DNA of 26,719 nucleotides, from assembly GCA_027064405.1 (NCBI GenBank), contig JAMOPP010000190.1:1-26719 (forward strand), in the 5' to 3' direction. Positions 15,380 to 23,376 of the stretch are shown in pieces. The notes below the pieces were generated by a model, which did no database searches, was not told the origin of the DNA, and saw only the letters and a program-made list of their open reading frames with translations. Numbering within the stretch: the first letter of the stretch is position 1; each line of letters starts with the position of its first letter. The stretch is from Desulfurellales bacterium. GTDB lineage: Bacteria > Campylobacterota_A > Desulfurellia > Desulfurellales > Hippeaceae. A program made the position numbers and the translations under genes.

Positions 15380-15868
15380 CTACTCCTTACCCTTATCACT
15401 CGGCATTAAAGATACCTGAATTGCAAATTCACCTGCATCCGATTCAAACGGTATTACAATGCTCGGAGCATTTTTTGGTGTCGAAATTGAGTGGTTTTTA
15501 CCTACAACAACATTTGGAACCGAGATTTTTAATTTAATGTTCTTCTCTGAAAATATTTTTTTAGCTCTTCCTGCAATCATATTGGTTAATTCACCTATTG
15601 CATCTGTTGTGTCATTGTCAATACCAATCACATCCTCACCCGTAAAATTACTTACTACGGCAAGTGCACTCTTTTTGGGAAAAGAAAGAGCTATTGAGCC
15701 TGTAGCTTCACCTGTTATACCTATTATACCACTCACATCATACGCAACAGTGCTGTCTTTTTTGAGTGCAAGATTGCCCCTTTTCACCTGTATCATCGCC
15801 ACCGTATCTATTATCTCTTCTGTGGCTTCTATAAACGGATTAATCCATTCAACATTAAGCTTAGCCAT
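15380..15868 (-). CDS. cheX: CheX-type CheY-P phosphatase
   Basis: Protein of 162 residues of the CheC/CheX/FliY family. The single phosphatase motif E-x2-N is at E93-N96, in DAIGELTNMIAG; CheX has one copy whereas CheC usually has two. Strand patterns such as VSGIIGITGEATGSIALSF (residues 45-63) are typical of the family fold. CheX acts as a soluble dimer that removes phosphate from CheY-P. It is preceded by GGGGGA before ATG 15868 and sits 14 bases after cheV. Having CheX immediately before a CheZ-type phosphatase in the same operon is not the usual arrangement, since most systems use one or the other. Confidence 0.88.
   Translation of the reverse strand: MAKLNVEWINPFIEATEEIIDTVAMIQVKRGNLALKKDSTVAYDVSGIIGITGEATGSIALSFPKKSALAVVSNFTGEDVIGIDNDTTDAIGELTNMIAGRAKKIFSEKNIKLKISVPNVVVGKNHSISTPKNAPSIVIPFESDAGEFAIQVSLMPSDKGKE
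15383..15388 (-). promoter_or_regulatory. Ribosome binding site deciding the cheZ start
   Basis: AAGGAG on the minus strand, ten bases before ATG 15372. It falls just at the end of cheX (stop 15380-15382), so cheZ translation can be re-initiated by ribosomes leaving cheX. The alternative GTG start at 15399 lies upstream of this site. Confidence 0.6.
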
Positions 15869-15882
15869 ACATCCCCCGTTAT

Positions 15883-16827
15883 TTACATATATTTTGCGAT
15901 TGTTTTTGTAAACTCTTCAGCAATAAACTTAGTACAAAAATCATCTACCCCTATATCTTTTGCTTTTTGTATATTTGCATTTCCTGACAATGATGTATTC
16001 ATAATTACAGGGATATTTCTAAATCTTTCATCTTCCTTAACCAATTTAGTAAATCTATAGCCATCCATATTAGGCATTTCAACATCTGTAATAATTATAT
16101 CAACCACACCGTCAAGGCTGTTTTGGTTATCTTTATATAATTTATTCAGCATATCCCACGCTTCCTGTCCGTCTTTTGTCTCTATTATTTCTTCAGCAAG
16201 AGGAGTGATAGCTGTTTTTATAATCTTCCTTGCCGTAGAGGAATCGTCAGCTATAAGGATTTTTACCTTTCTTGATTTATTCTTACTCTCCATAATAGCA
16301 ACATCCTGCATACTCTTTATATTTTCTTCGGAAAAAATACCAAGTTCTTCGCATATACTCTCGAAGTCAAGTATGAGCATAACATGCTCTTCGTCAAGAT
16401 TAATGGTACCCACTATCTTATTTCCATACTGATGCACCAACACCTCACTTGGTGGCTTAACAAATCTCCAAGACACTCGCCTTATTCTTTTTGCGTCGTG
16501 CACAATAAATCCAACTGTTATATTATTAAAGATTGTTATGATGATTTTTTTTGAAGTTATGCCCTCCGGCTCTTTTATATTTAACCACTTTGCCAAACTT
16601 ACAATAGGCACAACTTCTCCTCTTAAGTTGTATATACCGTCAAGAAGCGATTCTTTAGACGGTATTTTGATAACATTAGGATACTTTATGATTTCCTTAA
16701 CCTTAGCTATATTAATTCCATATATCCCTTCATAAATACTTCCATCAGGTTTCTGCTCGTACATTCTAAAATCAACAAGCTCCATCTGATTTGTGCCAAC
16801 TTGCAATATATCAATTTTATCTTCCAT
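15883..16827 (-). CDS. cheV: CheV, CheW-receiver coupling protein
   Basis: Protein of 314 residues: a CheW-like domain at about 12-168 (YGINIAKVKEII, then LRGEVVPIVSL) followed by a receiver domain at about 187-314. Receiver residues are complete: acidic pair D194 and D195 in IADDSSTAR, phospho-acceptor D248 in IITDVEMP, S/T in MNTSLSG, and K in CTKF. The proline after K is replaced by F, as is common in CheV. CheV links receptors to CheA, and its phosphorylation is thought to tune adaptation, which may matter here because no CheR or CheB gene is in the cluster. AAGGGG precedes ATG 16827. It is 13 bases after cheW. Confidence 0.93.
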   Translation of the reverse strand: MEDKIDILQVGTNQMELVDFRMYEQKPDGSIYEGIYGINIAKVKEIIKYPNVIKIPSKESLLDGIYNLRGEVVPIVSLAKWLNIKEPEGITSKKIIITIFNNITVGFIVHDAKRIRRVSWRFVKPPSEVLVHQYGNKIVGTINLDEEHVMLILDFESICEELGIFSEENIKSMQDVAIMESKNKSRKVKILIADDSSTARKIIKTAITPLAEEIIETKDGQEAWDMLNKLYKDNQNSLDGVVDIIITDVEMPNMDGYRFTKLVKEDERFRNIPVIMNTSLSGNANIQKAKDIGVDDFCTKFIAEEFTKTIAKYM

Positions 16828-16840
16828 AAATTTACCCCTT

Positions 16841-17386
16841 TTAATTTAATCCGCCATTTTCTTTTAGAAGCTCAGTAACATTCAAAAGTGTAACAATATT
16901 ATCATCAAGTTTTCCAACACCTTTAACATATTTTTCTATAGTCGGAGGTATATTCGGAGGAGTCGGCTCTACACCCTTTTTATCAACATAATAAACCTTC
17001 TCAATTTTATCCACCATAAATCCCACATTGTATTCATTCATTGACACTATAATAATCCTTGTTTCTGAGTCTATCTCTTTTTTGTCAAATTCGAACCTCA
17101 GCCTTAAATCAACAATAGGTATTATTTTTCCTCTTAGGTTAACAACACCAAGAACGAATTTTTTAGTATTGGGCACATGTGTAAAATCTACAGGTTTTAT
17201 AATTTCTTCAACATCCAGTATGTCGAGTCCAAATAGTTCATCCTGCAAAATAAACCCTACAACCTGAAAGTAATCATCCTTTAAAATAAGAGCATTTGAC
17301 TTATCTCTTGAATTAACAATCTCCTCTTCATGCTCACTCTCTAAAGACAAACTTTTGTCAAAAAGATCCACTTCTTTTTTATCCAT
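16841..17386 (-). CDS. cheW: CheW, receptor-kinase coupling protein
   Basis: Protein of 181 residues with a CheW domain at about 38-178 (YFQVVGFILQDELFGLDI, VEEIIKP, then VLGVVNLRGKIIPIVDLR, the most conserved stretch). It bridges chemoreceptors and CheA in the membrane-associated signalling array. It has an unusually acidic N-terminal extension of about 37 residues (SESEHEEE-type composition) compared with a minimal CheW of about 150-165 residues. The extension looks flexible and has no known motif. It lies 17 bases after cheA. Only a weak ribosome binding site is seen before ATG 17386. Confidence 0.93.
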   Translation of the reverse strand: MDKKEVDLFDKSLSLESEHEEEIVNSRDKSNALILKDDYFQVVGFILQDELFGLDILDVEEIIKPVDFTHVPNTKKFVLGVVNLRGKIIPIVDLRLRFEFDKKEIDSETRIIIVSMNEYNVGFMVDKIEKVYYVDKKGVEPTPPNIPPTIEKYVKGVGKLDDNIVTLLNVTELLKENGGLN

Positions 17387-17403
17387 AGTTAGTACCGTCC
17401 TTG

Positions 17404-19788
17404 CTAAGCTACTTTAATTTTTTTTGAAACAATTTCAAGTATTCTATTAATATCCTTCTCTTCAATAGGTGTAAACACAACATCGCTCATCCTTGATTCT
17501 TGCATTTTTTCTTTATCAAAAGTCCCATCTTTTGAAATTCCGACTATCATAGTATTTCTGTAAGCTGCAAAGTCTCTTAATAGCTTTGTAAACTCATATC
17601 CACCGCTTATAGGCATCTCTAAATCTGCAAAAATTATATCAAAAATTTCCTCAGACGATATATCAAGCGCCTCTTTGCTGTTATGTGATTCAAAAACATC
17701 AAATCCCTCACTAATCATACGAGTTTTAATAGAATTTCTTACTGATTTATCGGGACTCACAACAAGACAGGAAGGCTTTTCCTTTTTCTCAAGAGCATTA
17801 TCTATTAAATGGTCACTTATATTGCTTTTAACCTTAGACGCTTCTTCTACCACGGAAGGCACATCAAGGATTAAGGTAACCGAACCGTCTCCCCTGATGG
17901 TTGCACCGGATATCGATCTAATATTGGGCAGATAGTTTCCAAGAGATTTTATAACTATCTCTTCTCTACCAATCAATTTATCAACTACTATTCCTATCTT
18001 TTTTTCTGCAACGGAAACAACAACAACATATATCTCTTTTCCATCAATCATCTTTTTATTTTTACCTATGCCAAGTGTATCTCCAAGATAAACCAAAGGT
18101 ATAATATTGCCTCTTAGCTTCAACACATCTCTATTTTCAACTTTTTTGATTTCTGCTTTTGTAATCCTAACGGTTTCAACAACACTCACTAAGGGTATAG
18201 CAAAATACTCCTTGGCAATTTTAACAAGTAACGCCTGTATAATTGCAAGAGTTAAAGGTATCTTAAGCGTAACCGCACTCCCTTTGCCAAGCTCGGATTT
18301 AATCTCTATAGTTCCGTTTAATTTTTCTATGTTTGTCTTAACAACATCCATACCAACGCCACGACCTGAGATGTTACTTACGGATTTGGCGGTTGAAAAA
18401 CCCGGTTTAAATATCAATCCATAGGCCTCTTCGTTACTCATCTGTCGTGCTTCCGTTTCCGTTATAAGTCCTTTTTCTATAGCTTTATTCTTTAATATTT
18501 CAGGGTCCATACCCCTACCGTCATCTTTAACGCTTATAATTATATAATTTCCTTCATGATAAGCGGAAAGAACAATTTTGCCCTTTGGCGGCTTTCCTGT
18601 ATGGCTTCTCTCTTCCCTTGTTTCTATTCCGTGATCAACAGCATTTCTTATTAAATGTACAAGAGGGTCATTAATTTCTTCCACAACACTCTTGTCAAGC
18701 TCCGTCTCTGCACCTTCTATGACAAGCTCTATGTCTTTATCCACCTCTCTTGATAGATCTCTGACAACCCTCGGGAATTTATTAAACACTTTTCCAACCT
18801 GAACCATTCGAGTCTTCATTACGCCCATCTGCAAATCGGTTGTTACAAGCATTATCTGCCCTGAAACACTTAATAACTCTTCAACAACATCATCATTCTG
18901 AAACTTATCTTCAACTTTTTGAGCTACGCTTGTCAATCTATTTTTACCAAGTACAAGTTCACCTACAAGGTTCATTAAATCATCAAGCCTATTCACATCA
19001 ACTCTAATTGTCTGCTCAGGCATAACCTTTGCCTTTTTCGCATTGCTACCAGTCGCTTTTGATTTAACAACTTCGCTCTTTTTTTGCTCATTTTGTTTTT
19101 TTCTTTCTTGACGCCTCTTTCTGTCCTCTTCCATTCTCTGCTGAAGCAATCTTGCTATTTCATCTTCTATATCACTATCTTTGCCTTTTTTAGACTCTGT
19201 ATTAGATGTATCCTGATTCTCTCCTACTTCAACTTCCGTCTGTTGTTCCTGCTCCATTGCTGATTCTTCTTCCTTTATCTCTTCTTCCTTTATCTCTTCT
19301 TCCTGCTCCTTAATCATCTCATCGAAATCAATTTCATTCGAATCCTCTTTTGTATTTTTATCCGTACCGTTCTCGGCTTCCGTAGCAGCATTGGAATCCA
19401 AGAAAGGCATCAGTGCTTTAATATTATCTTCTATATCGACACTTTCAGGATCTGAGCCACTTTTTATAAGCTCTATTATCTCCTTTAATTTATCTATACC
19501 ACTTAGTATGGCATCCATCATATCGCTATTCAGTGTAATTTCAAATTTTCTAAGTTTATTTAAAATATCTTCAAGTTTATGGGTTAATTCCGTTAATTTT
19601 TCAAAACCAAGAAAACTTGACGAGCCTTTTATGGTATGAAAAGCTCTGAATATCTTATTCAAAAGATCAGAATCATCTTTGGAATTTTCCAAAGTCACTA
19701 AATCCTCATCTAACTCCTCCAATAACTCATCAGCTTCTAATAGAAAATCTTGAATAATTTCACCCATATCTTCCATATCTTCGGACAT
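17404..19788 (-). CDS. cheA: CheA histidine kinase with degenerate C-terminal receiver
   Basis: Protein of 794 residues. The P1 HPt domain (about 5-108) has phospho-His H51 in AFHTIKGSS. A long charged linker runs from about 131 to 257 where a CheY-binding P2 domain often lies; it contains EEEIK repeats and a coiled stretch. P3 dimerisation follows (about 258-325), then the P4 kinase core with N box HLIRNAVDHG (378-387), G1 DDGRGMD (422-428) and G2 GRGVGMD (475-481), and the P5 CheW-like domain (about 505-650). Residues 672-794 form a receiver-like domain. It keeps D722 (FADLEMP), but the acidic pair is replaced by S-P (677-681 region) and the invariant K by T in VFTPI. So it is probably not phosphorylated normally. 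ATG 19788 has AGGAGG at good spacing. The cognate receptors are not in the window. Confidence 0.95.
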   Translation of the reverse strand: MSEDMEDMGEIIQDFLLEADELLEELDEDLVTLENSKDDSDLLNKIFRAFHTIKGSSSFLGFEKLTELTHKLEDILNKLRKFEITLNSDMMDAILSGIDKLKEIIELIKSGSDPESVDIEDNIKALMPFLDSNAATEAENGTDKNTKEDSNEIDFDEMIKEQEEEIKEEEIKEEESAMEQEQQTEVEVGENQDTSNTESKKGKDSDIEDEIARLLQQRMEEDRKRRQERKKQNEQKKSEVVKSKATGSNAKKAKVMPEQTIRVDVNRLDDLMNLVGELVLGKNRLTSVAQKVEDKFQNDDVVEELLSVSGQIMLVTTDLQMGVMKTRMVQVGKVFNKFPRVVRDLSREVDKDIELVIEGAETELDKSVVEEINDPLVHLIRNAVDHGIETREERSHTGKPPKGKIVLSAYHEGNYIIISVKDDGRGMDPEILKNKAIEKGLITETEARQMSNEEAYGLIFKPGFSTAKSVSNISGRGVGMDVVKTNIEKLNGTIEIKSELGKGSAVTLKIPLTLAIIQALLVKIAKEYFAIPLVSVVETVRITKAEIKKVENRDVLKLRGNIIPLVYLGDTLGIGKNKKMIDGKEIYVVVVSVAEKKIGIVVDKLIGREEIVIKSLGNYLPNIRSISGATIRGDGSVTLILDVPSVVEEASKVKSNISDHLIDNALEKKEKPSCLVVSPDKSVRNSIKTRMISEGFDVFESHNSKEALDISSEEIFDIIFADLEMPISGGYEFTKLLRDFAAYRNTMIVGISKDGTFDKEKMQESRMSDVVFTPIEEKDINRILEIVSKKIKVA
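19266..19310. repeat. 15-bp in-frame tandem repeat in the cheA linker
   Basis: Three units of 15 bases at 19266-19280, 19281-19295 and 19296-19310. The first two are identical (CTTCTTCCTTTATCT on the plus strand) and the third differs at its end. Being a multiple of three, it encodes repeated KEEEI-type residues around 160-174 of CheA and can change copy number without breaking the frame. Confidence 0.75.
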
Positions 19789-19797
19789 AGATACCTC

Positions 19798-21000
19798 CTA
19801 TTTATTTTTCATATCAGATAATAATTTTGCAAAAAAATCCATTAATTTGTTAATCGATTGTGCCATTTCATCCAACTCATCTCCACTACCCTCAGGCAAC
19901 CTCTTTGATACATCGCCCTCCAAAATTGCATTAATAGTTTCCACTGCATTAACTATAGGTGTTGTTATTTTTTTCGAAACAAACATAGATGTTACAGCAG
20001 TAGCTATAATTATAAAAGCACTCAAGATGCTCAATACCGAGATAGCATATATTGTTTTTTTATCTATGCTTGTACTAAGATTTAGAATCGGTGCATAGAA
20101 TTCTTTTGTTGGCAGTGTTAATCCCAAACCCCATCCCAATTCTTTAATATATGTGTATCCTACGAATTTATCTACATTGCGAAATATATACCTTGAAGTA
20201 CCCGATTTGCCTTTTAAAATATCATTTTTAACTATTTCGCTAAGCACCTCTCCATTTTGCTTATTTTTTAAATCAACATTATCACTAAGCGTAATAAGGG
20301 GGTGTTTTGCTGTAGGAGGGTCAAAAATTAGCACACCGTTTTTATTTATAATCCACAAATATTTTTGAGAGTAAGGTTTAACCTGCGCCGTTTTAGCCAG
20401 TGAATATATGGAATAGGGCTGAAAATCAAAAATTAAAAACAGCAAATTGCCATCTTTATCTTTAAAAGAGTATATATATGAATAAGAAACACTCTTGTCT
20501 TTATTAATATGAAAATCTATATATTGTATCCTTTTTGTTGACATCAATATCCTTTTTTTCTGTGATTTAATTATACGAACAAGGTTAGACACATCTGTTT
20601 CCTGCGGATATTGACACAATTTATTAAAATTACCGTCAATGATAGATAAACTCCTTAACCCAAAGCTTTCATTTACCATATCATATGAACTTTGTAATGC
20701 AGACGCATAACCACCTTCAGAAATCGAATCAAATTTCGTTTCAAGGAACTTTCCCAGCGTAAACAGTGTATTCTTTCTTGAATCCATATCTCTTTTGATA
20801 ATTTTAGCATAAAAAAGCACCTCAGACTGTAAATTTTTGTTTAGATTATGCCTCAATGTATCTTTTGCATCTTTTACACTCTGGCTTTTAAATGTTAAAA
20901 GAGTCGTAATGGATATTATACTAAAGAGCATAACTACTATCAAAACCAAAGATGTGGTGTAAACTATAATCTTTTTTGTCAGTTTTCTATTTTTGTACAC
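19798..21000 (-). CDS. Cache-HAMP membrane sensor protein without an output domain
   Basis: Protein of 400 residues. First membrane helix at about 11-34, a periplasmic region of about 280 residues with the look of a double-Cache sensor (strand patterns such as GLRSLSIIDGNFNKL, YLWIINKNGVLIFDPP and GWGLGLTLPTKEFYAP), a second helix at about 318-340, then a HAMP domain (341-395) with the P in KKITTPI and the E/D-rich AS2 end. It stops five residues after HAMP: there is no methyl-accepting, kinase or cyclase domain, and no frameshifted remnant follows. The GTG at 21000 lies inside the end of the histidine kinase gene (14-base overlap). The cheA gene starts ten bases after its stop. It probably binds small ligands outside and passes the signal to a partner protein, most plausibly the kinase encoded just before it. 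The ligand is not deducible. Confidence 0.85.
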   Translation of the reverse strand: MYKNRKLTKKIIVYTTSLVLIVVMLFSIISITTLLTFKSQSVKDAKDTLRHNLNKNLQSEVLFYAKIIKRDMDSRKNTLFTLGKFLETKFDSISEGGYASALQSSYDMVNESFGLRSLSIIDGNFNKLCQYPQETDVSNLVRIIKSQKKRILMSTKRIQYIDFHINKDKSVSYSYIYSFKDKDGNLLFLIFDFQPYSIYSLAKTAQVKPYSQKYLWIINKNGVLIFDPPTAKHPLITLSDNVDLKNKQNGEVLSEIVKNDILKGKSGTSRYIFRNVDKFVGYTYIKELGWGLGLTLPTKEFYAPILNLSTSIDKKTIYAISVLSILSAFIIIATAVTSMFVSKKITTPIVNAVETINAILEGDVSKRLPEGSGDELDEMAQSINKLMDFFAKLLSDMKNK

Positions 21001-22030
21001 TTTCCAAATACTCTCTTCTTATACTTGAACGCTTCTCGTAAGGAAGGGTAAGGATAACCTCCATACCGTCTTCTTTCGCATTGAGAATCATATCTCCCTC
21101 ATACCCGTCCAAAAGAAACTTAACAAGAGAAAGACCTATCCCTATATTGCTCGGCTTTGTAGAATAAAAAGGTATCAAAGCAAGGGATGCATCTTCATCT
21201 TTCATACCTACACCATTATCCGCAATCTTTATCGAAACTGCATTGGAACCGCTCTTACCAATATTTGCACTAATCAATCCATTTTCTTTATTTTCCAACG
21301 CATCTAATGAGTTTCTTATTATTTCGTTTATCATAAAATAAAAATGAGCTTTATCAATATAGATAAAAACATCGTCCAAACCTTCTACACGGAAATTTAT
21401 ATCACTCATCTTTTTTGCATAACCTTCAAATATTCCCTCAATCTCTTTTTTTACGGCTATTTTTTTAAGATTTACAGATTCACTATTGCTTACAGTCTCT
21501 ATTTCTCCGATAATATTCAAAATTTTATATAGATTTTTCTGAACAATCTGCATATAGGGTTCTATCTCACCAACATGCTCCTTCGGTATTTTTTTCTGTA
21601 TGATATTCAATATACCGCCAGCCGACATTATAGGATTTCTAATTGTGTGAGCAATGCCCTGCGACATATATTTTAAAATTTTCATATATTGAGGAGAATC
21701 TATACTTACCGACCTATTTTCAGTTTCCGTTAAATCAAATATCTCAAAAGCTACCTTGTCATCATATAAAAATGCATTCAAATATGAAAAAATAATGCTT
21801 CCTTCTTTGTCTATAAACCTCATAAAATTACCATACTGCTTATGTTTATAGACAATATATACTAAATTCCTAAAAAATATATCCCTTTCATCCTTTTTAA
21901 ATATTTCCTTTATATTATCACCTTTGAGAAGTTTAAATTTATCTTTGGCAGACCTGTTTATGTAATGCACTATACCTTCTCTATCAAAAATTATAATAAA
22001 TTCTTTCAGGTTATCCACAATCTTAAACAC
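20987..22030 (-). CDS. Soluble PAS-containing sensor histidine kinase (NtrB-like)
   Basis: Protein of 347 residues starting at GTG 22030 behind GAGGAAGAG. No membrane helix. A PAS-like domain spans about 1-105 (IIIFDREGIVHYINRSAKDKF). A HisKA dimerisation helix follows with H128 in GIAHTIRNPI, then a HATPase domain with N box NEIIRNSLDA, G1 DNGVGM, F box FYSTK and G2 GIGLSLVK. The residue after the phospho-His is T, not the E or D usually needed as general base for autophosphorylation. The N four residues on, used in phosphatase activity, is kept. No DNA-binding response regulator is encoded nearby. The only receivers in the window are CheY, CheV and the one on CheA. It heads the che operon, so it may act on chemotaxis receivers together with the Cache-HAMP protein that follows. 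Confidence 0.86.
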   Translation of the reverse strand: MFKIVDNLKEFIIIFDREGIVHYINRSAKDKFKLLKGDNIKEIFKKDERDIFFRNLVYIVYKHKQYGNFMRFIDKEGSIIFSYLNAFLYDDKVAFEIFDLTETENRSVSIDSPQYMKILKYMSQGIAHTIRNPIMSAGGILNIIQKKIPKEHVGEIEPYMQIVQKNLYKILNIIGEIETVSNSESVNLKKIAVKKEIEGIFEGYAKKMSDINFRVEGLDDVFIYIDKAHFYFMINEIIRNSLDALENKENGLISANIGKSGSNAVSIKIADNGVGMKDEDASLALIPFYSTKPSNIGIGLSLVKFLLDGYEGDMILNAKEDGMEVILTLPYEKRSSIRREYLESVQK

Positions 22031-22062
22031 GACTCTTCCTCTGCGCTAATAAGTTAATGGTC

Positions 22063-22091
22063 ATATTACTATAAAAATAATTATTAGTCAA
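22063..22091 (-). promoter_or_regulatory. Sigma70-like promoter of the histidine kinase-che operon
   Basis: Minus-strand TTGACT (22086-22091), 17 bases, then TAATAT (22063-22068). The -35 lies at the very end of purB (its stop is 22084-22086). Transcription would start near 22056, about 26 bases before the GTG start of the kinase. The same TTGACT with 17-base spacing is seen before flhA. No sigma28 element is visible. Confidence 0.5.
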
Positions 22092-23376
22092 AAATTCTTT
22101 TAAATATTTTATCAACATTTCTTATGTAATATTTAGGGTCGAAACACTCTTTTATTTCACTCCTATGCATTAGATTTTTAACAAATTCATCTTTCAAAAT
22201 CAGCTCTTCAAAACTTTTATCGTTTTCCCACGCATCCATAGCATTTTTTTGAACAGCCTCATAAGCCTCCTTTTTATCTGCGCCCTTCTCAACAAGTGCG
22301 AGCATAACCCTTTGAGAATATATTACACCATTTGTGAGATTAAGATTTTTAAGCATATTTTCTTTATAGACCGTAAGATTATCAAGTATATTATTAAGTC
22401 TTTGTAACATAAAATCAACAGCTATATTTGAATCAGGCACTATAATTCTTTCATTTGAAGAATGACTTATATCTCTTTCATGCCAAAGTGCAACATTCTC
22501 CATCGCCACAAGGGCATTACCCCTTACAAGACGAGCCAAACCGCATATATTTTCGCTCAACACGGGATTTCTTTTGTGTGGCATAGAAGATGAGCCTTTT
22601 TGCCCCTTATGAAAAAATTCTTCGGCTTCTCTTACTTCGGTTCTTTGATAGTGTCTTATCTGCGTGGCTATCTTATCAACAGTTGATGCTATTACTGCAA
22701 GCGTTGTCATATATTGAGCATATCTGTCTCTTTGAATTATCTGACTTGATATATTTGCATATTTTAACCCTAAACTCTCGCAGGCTTTTTCTTCAACCTC
22801 AGGCGGCACATTTGCAAAAGTTCCCATAGAACCTGAAATCTTACCGTAAGCAATATTTTCCTTAGCATCCTGCATTCTTTTTAAATTTCTTTTCAATTCC
22901 TCATACCAGATAGCAAAAACAAATCCGAAGCTTATAGGTTCTCCGTGTATTCCGTGAGAACGGCCTATCATAAGTGTTTCCTTAAACTCGTAAGCTTTTC
23001 TTTTCGTTGTTTCCAATAATACTTCTATATCCCTTATGATAATATCGGCGGCATCACAAAAAGCAAGCGCCATAGCGGTATCTATGGTATCGGAAGATGT
23101 TATTCCAAAATGAAGATAATCACCCTCATCTCCTAAATTTTCCTTTACCGCCTCCAAAAATGCAACAACATCGTGCCTTGTAACTTTTTCTATTTCATCA
23201 ATTCTCTTTATGCTGAACCTCGCTTTTTCTTCAATTTTATCAGCGGTACCCTTTGGAGCAACCCCTACATCTTCCCACCCTCTTACAACAGCTATCTCAA
23301 CCTTAAGCCATCTTTTAAATTTAGCCTCTTTTTCCCAAATTTCGCCCATCTCTTTTTTTGTATATCTTTCAATCAT
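22084..23376 (-). CDS. purB: Adenylosuccinate lyase
   Basis: Protein of 430 residues, the usual length for the bacterial/Thermotoga-Bacillus type. It makes two eliminations of fumarate in purine synthesis: SAICAR to AICAR, and adenylosuccinate to AMP. The motifs of the fumarase/aspartase superfamily are present: HFGITSSDTIDT at 89-100, the catalytic base H141 in GRSHGIHGEP, and the signature loop GSSSMPHKRNP at 261-271 carrying the catalytic Ser. ATG 23376 overlaps the rng stop by four bases and has a very good GGAGG six bases upstream. It ends the dppC-rodA-rng-purB group, and the che promoter starts inside its last codons. Confidence 0.97.
   Translation of the reverse strand: MIERYTKKEMGEIWEKEAKFKRWLKVEIAVVRGWEDVGVAPKGTADKIEEKARFSIKRIDEIEKVTRHDVVAFLEAVKENLGDEGDYLHFGITSSDTIDTAMALAFCDAADIIIRDIEVLLETTKRKAYEFKETLMIGRSHGIHGEPISFGFVFAIWYEELKRNLKRMQDAKENIAYGKISGSMGTFANVPPEVEEKACESLGLKYANISSQIIQRDRYAQYMTTLAVIASTVDKIATQIRHYQRTEVREAEEFFHKGQKGSSSMPHKRNPVLSENICGLARLVRGNALVAMENVALWHERDISHSSNERIIVPDSNIAVDFMLQRLNNILDNLTVYKENMLKNLNLTNGVIYSQRVMLALVEKGADKKEAYEAVQKNAMDAWENDKSFEELILKDEFVKNLMHRSEIKECFDPKYYIRNVDKIFKRIFD

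Noticed and set aside
15373..15399. GTG start for cheZ, nine codons longer
   Set aside because: It would translate the AAGGAG ribosome binding site (residues RVRSR) and overlap cheX; ATG 15372 with that site ten bases upstream is better and gives a conserved-looking N-terminus.
15459..15911. 150-codon plus-strand open frame opposite cheX
   Set aside because: Antisense shadow of cheX and the cheV end; no start signal, and the real gene on the other strand has conserved family motifs.
19060..19330. Low-complexity stretch in cheA considered as a frameshift or assembly error
   Set aside because: The reading frame is open on both sides, domains before and after are intact, and the repeats are multiples of three, so it is a true charged linker.
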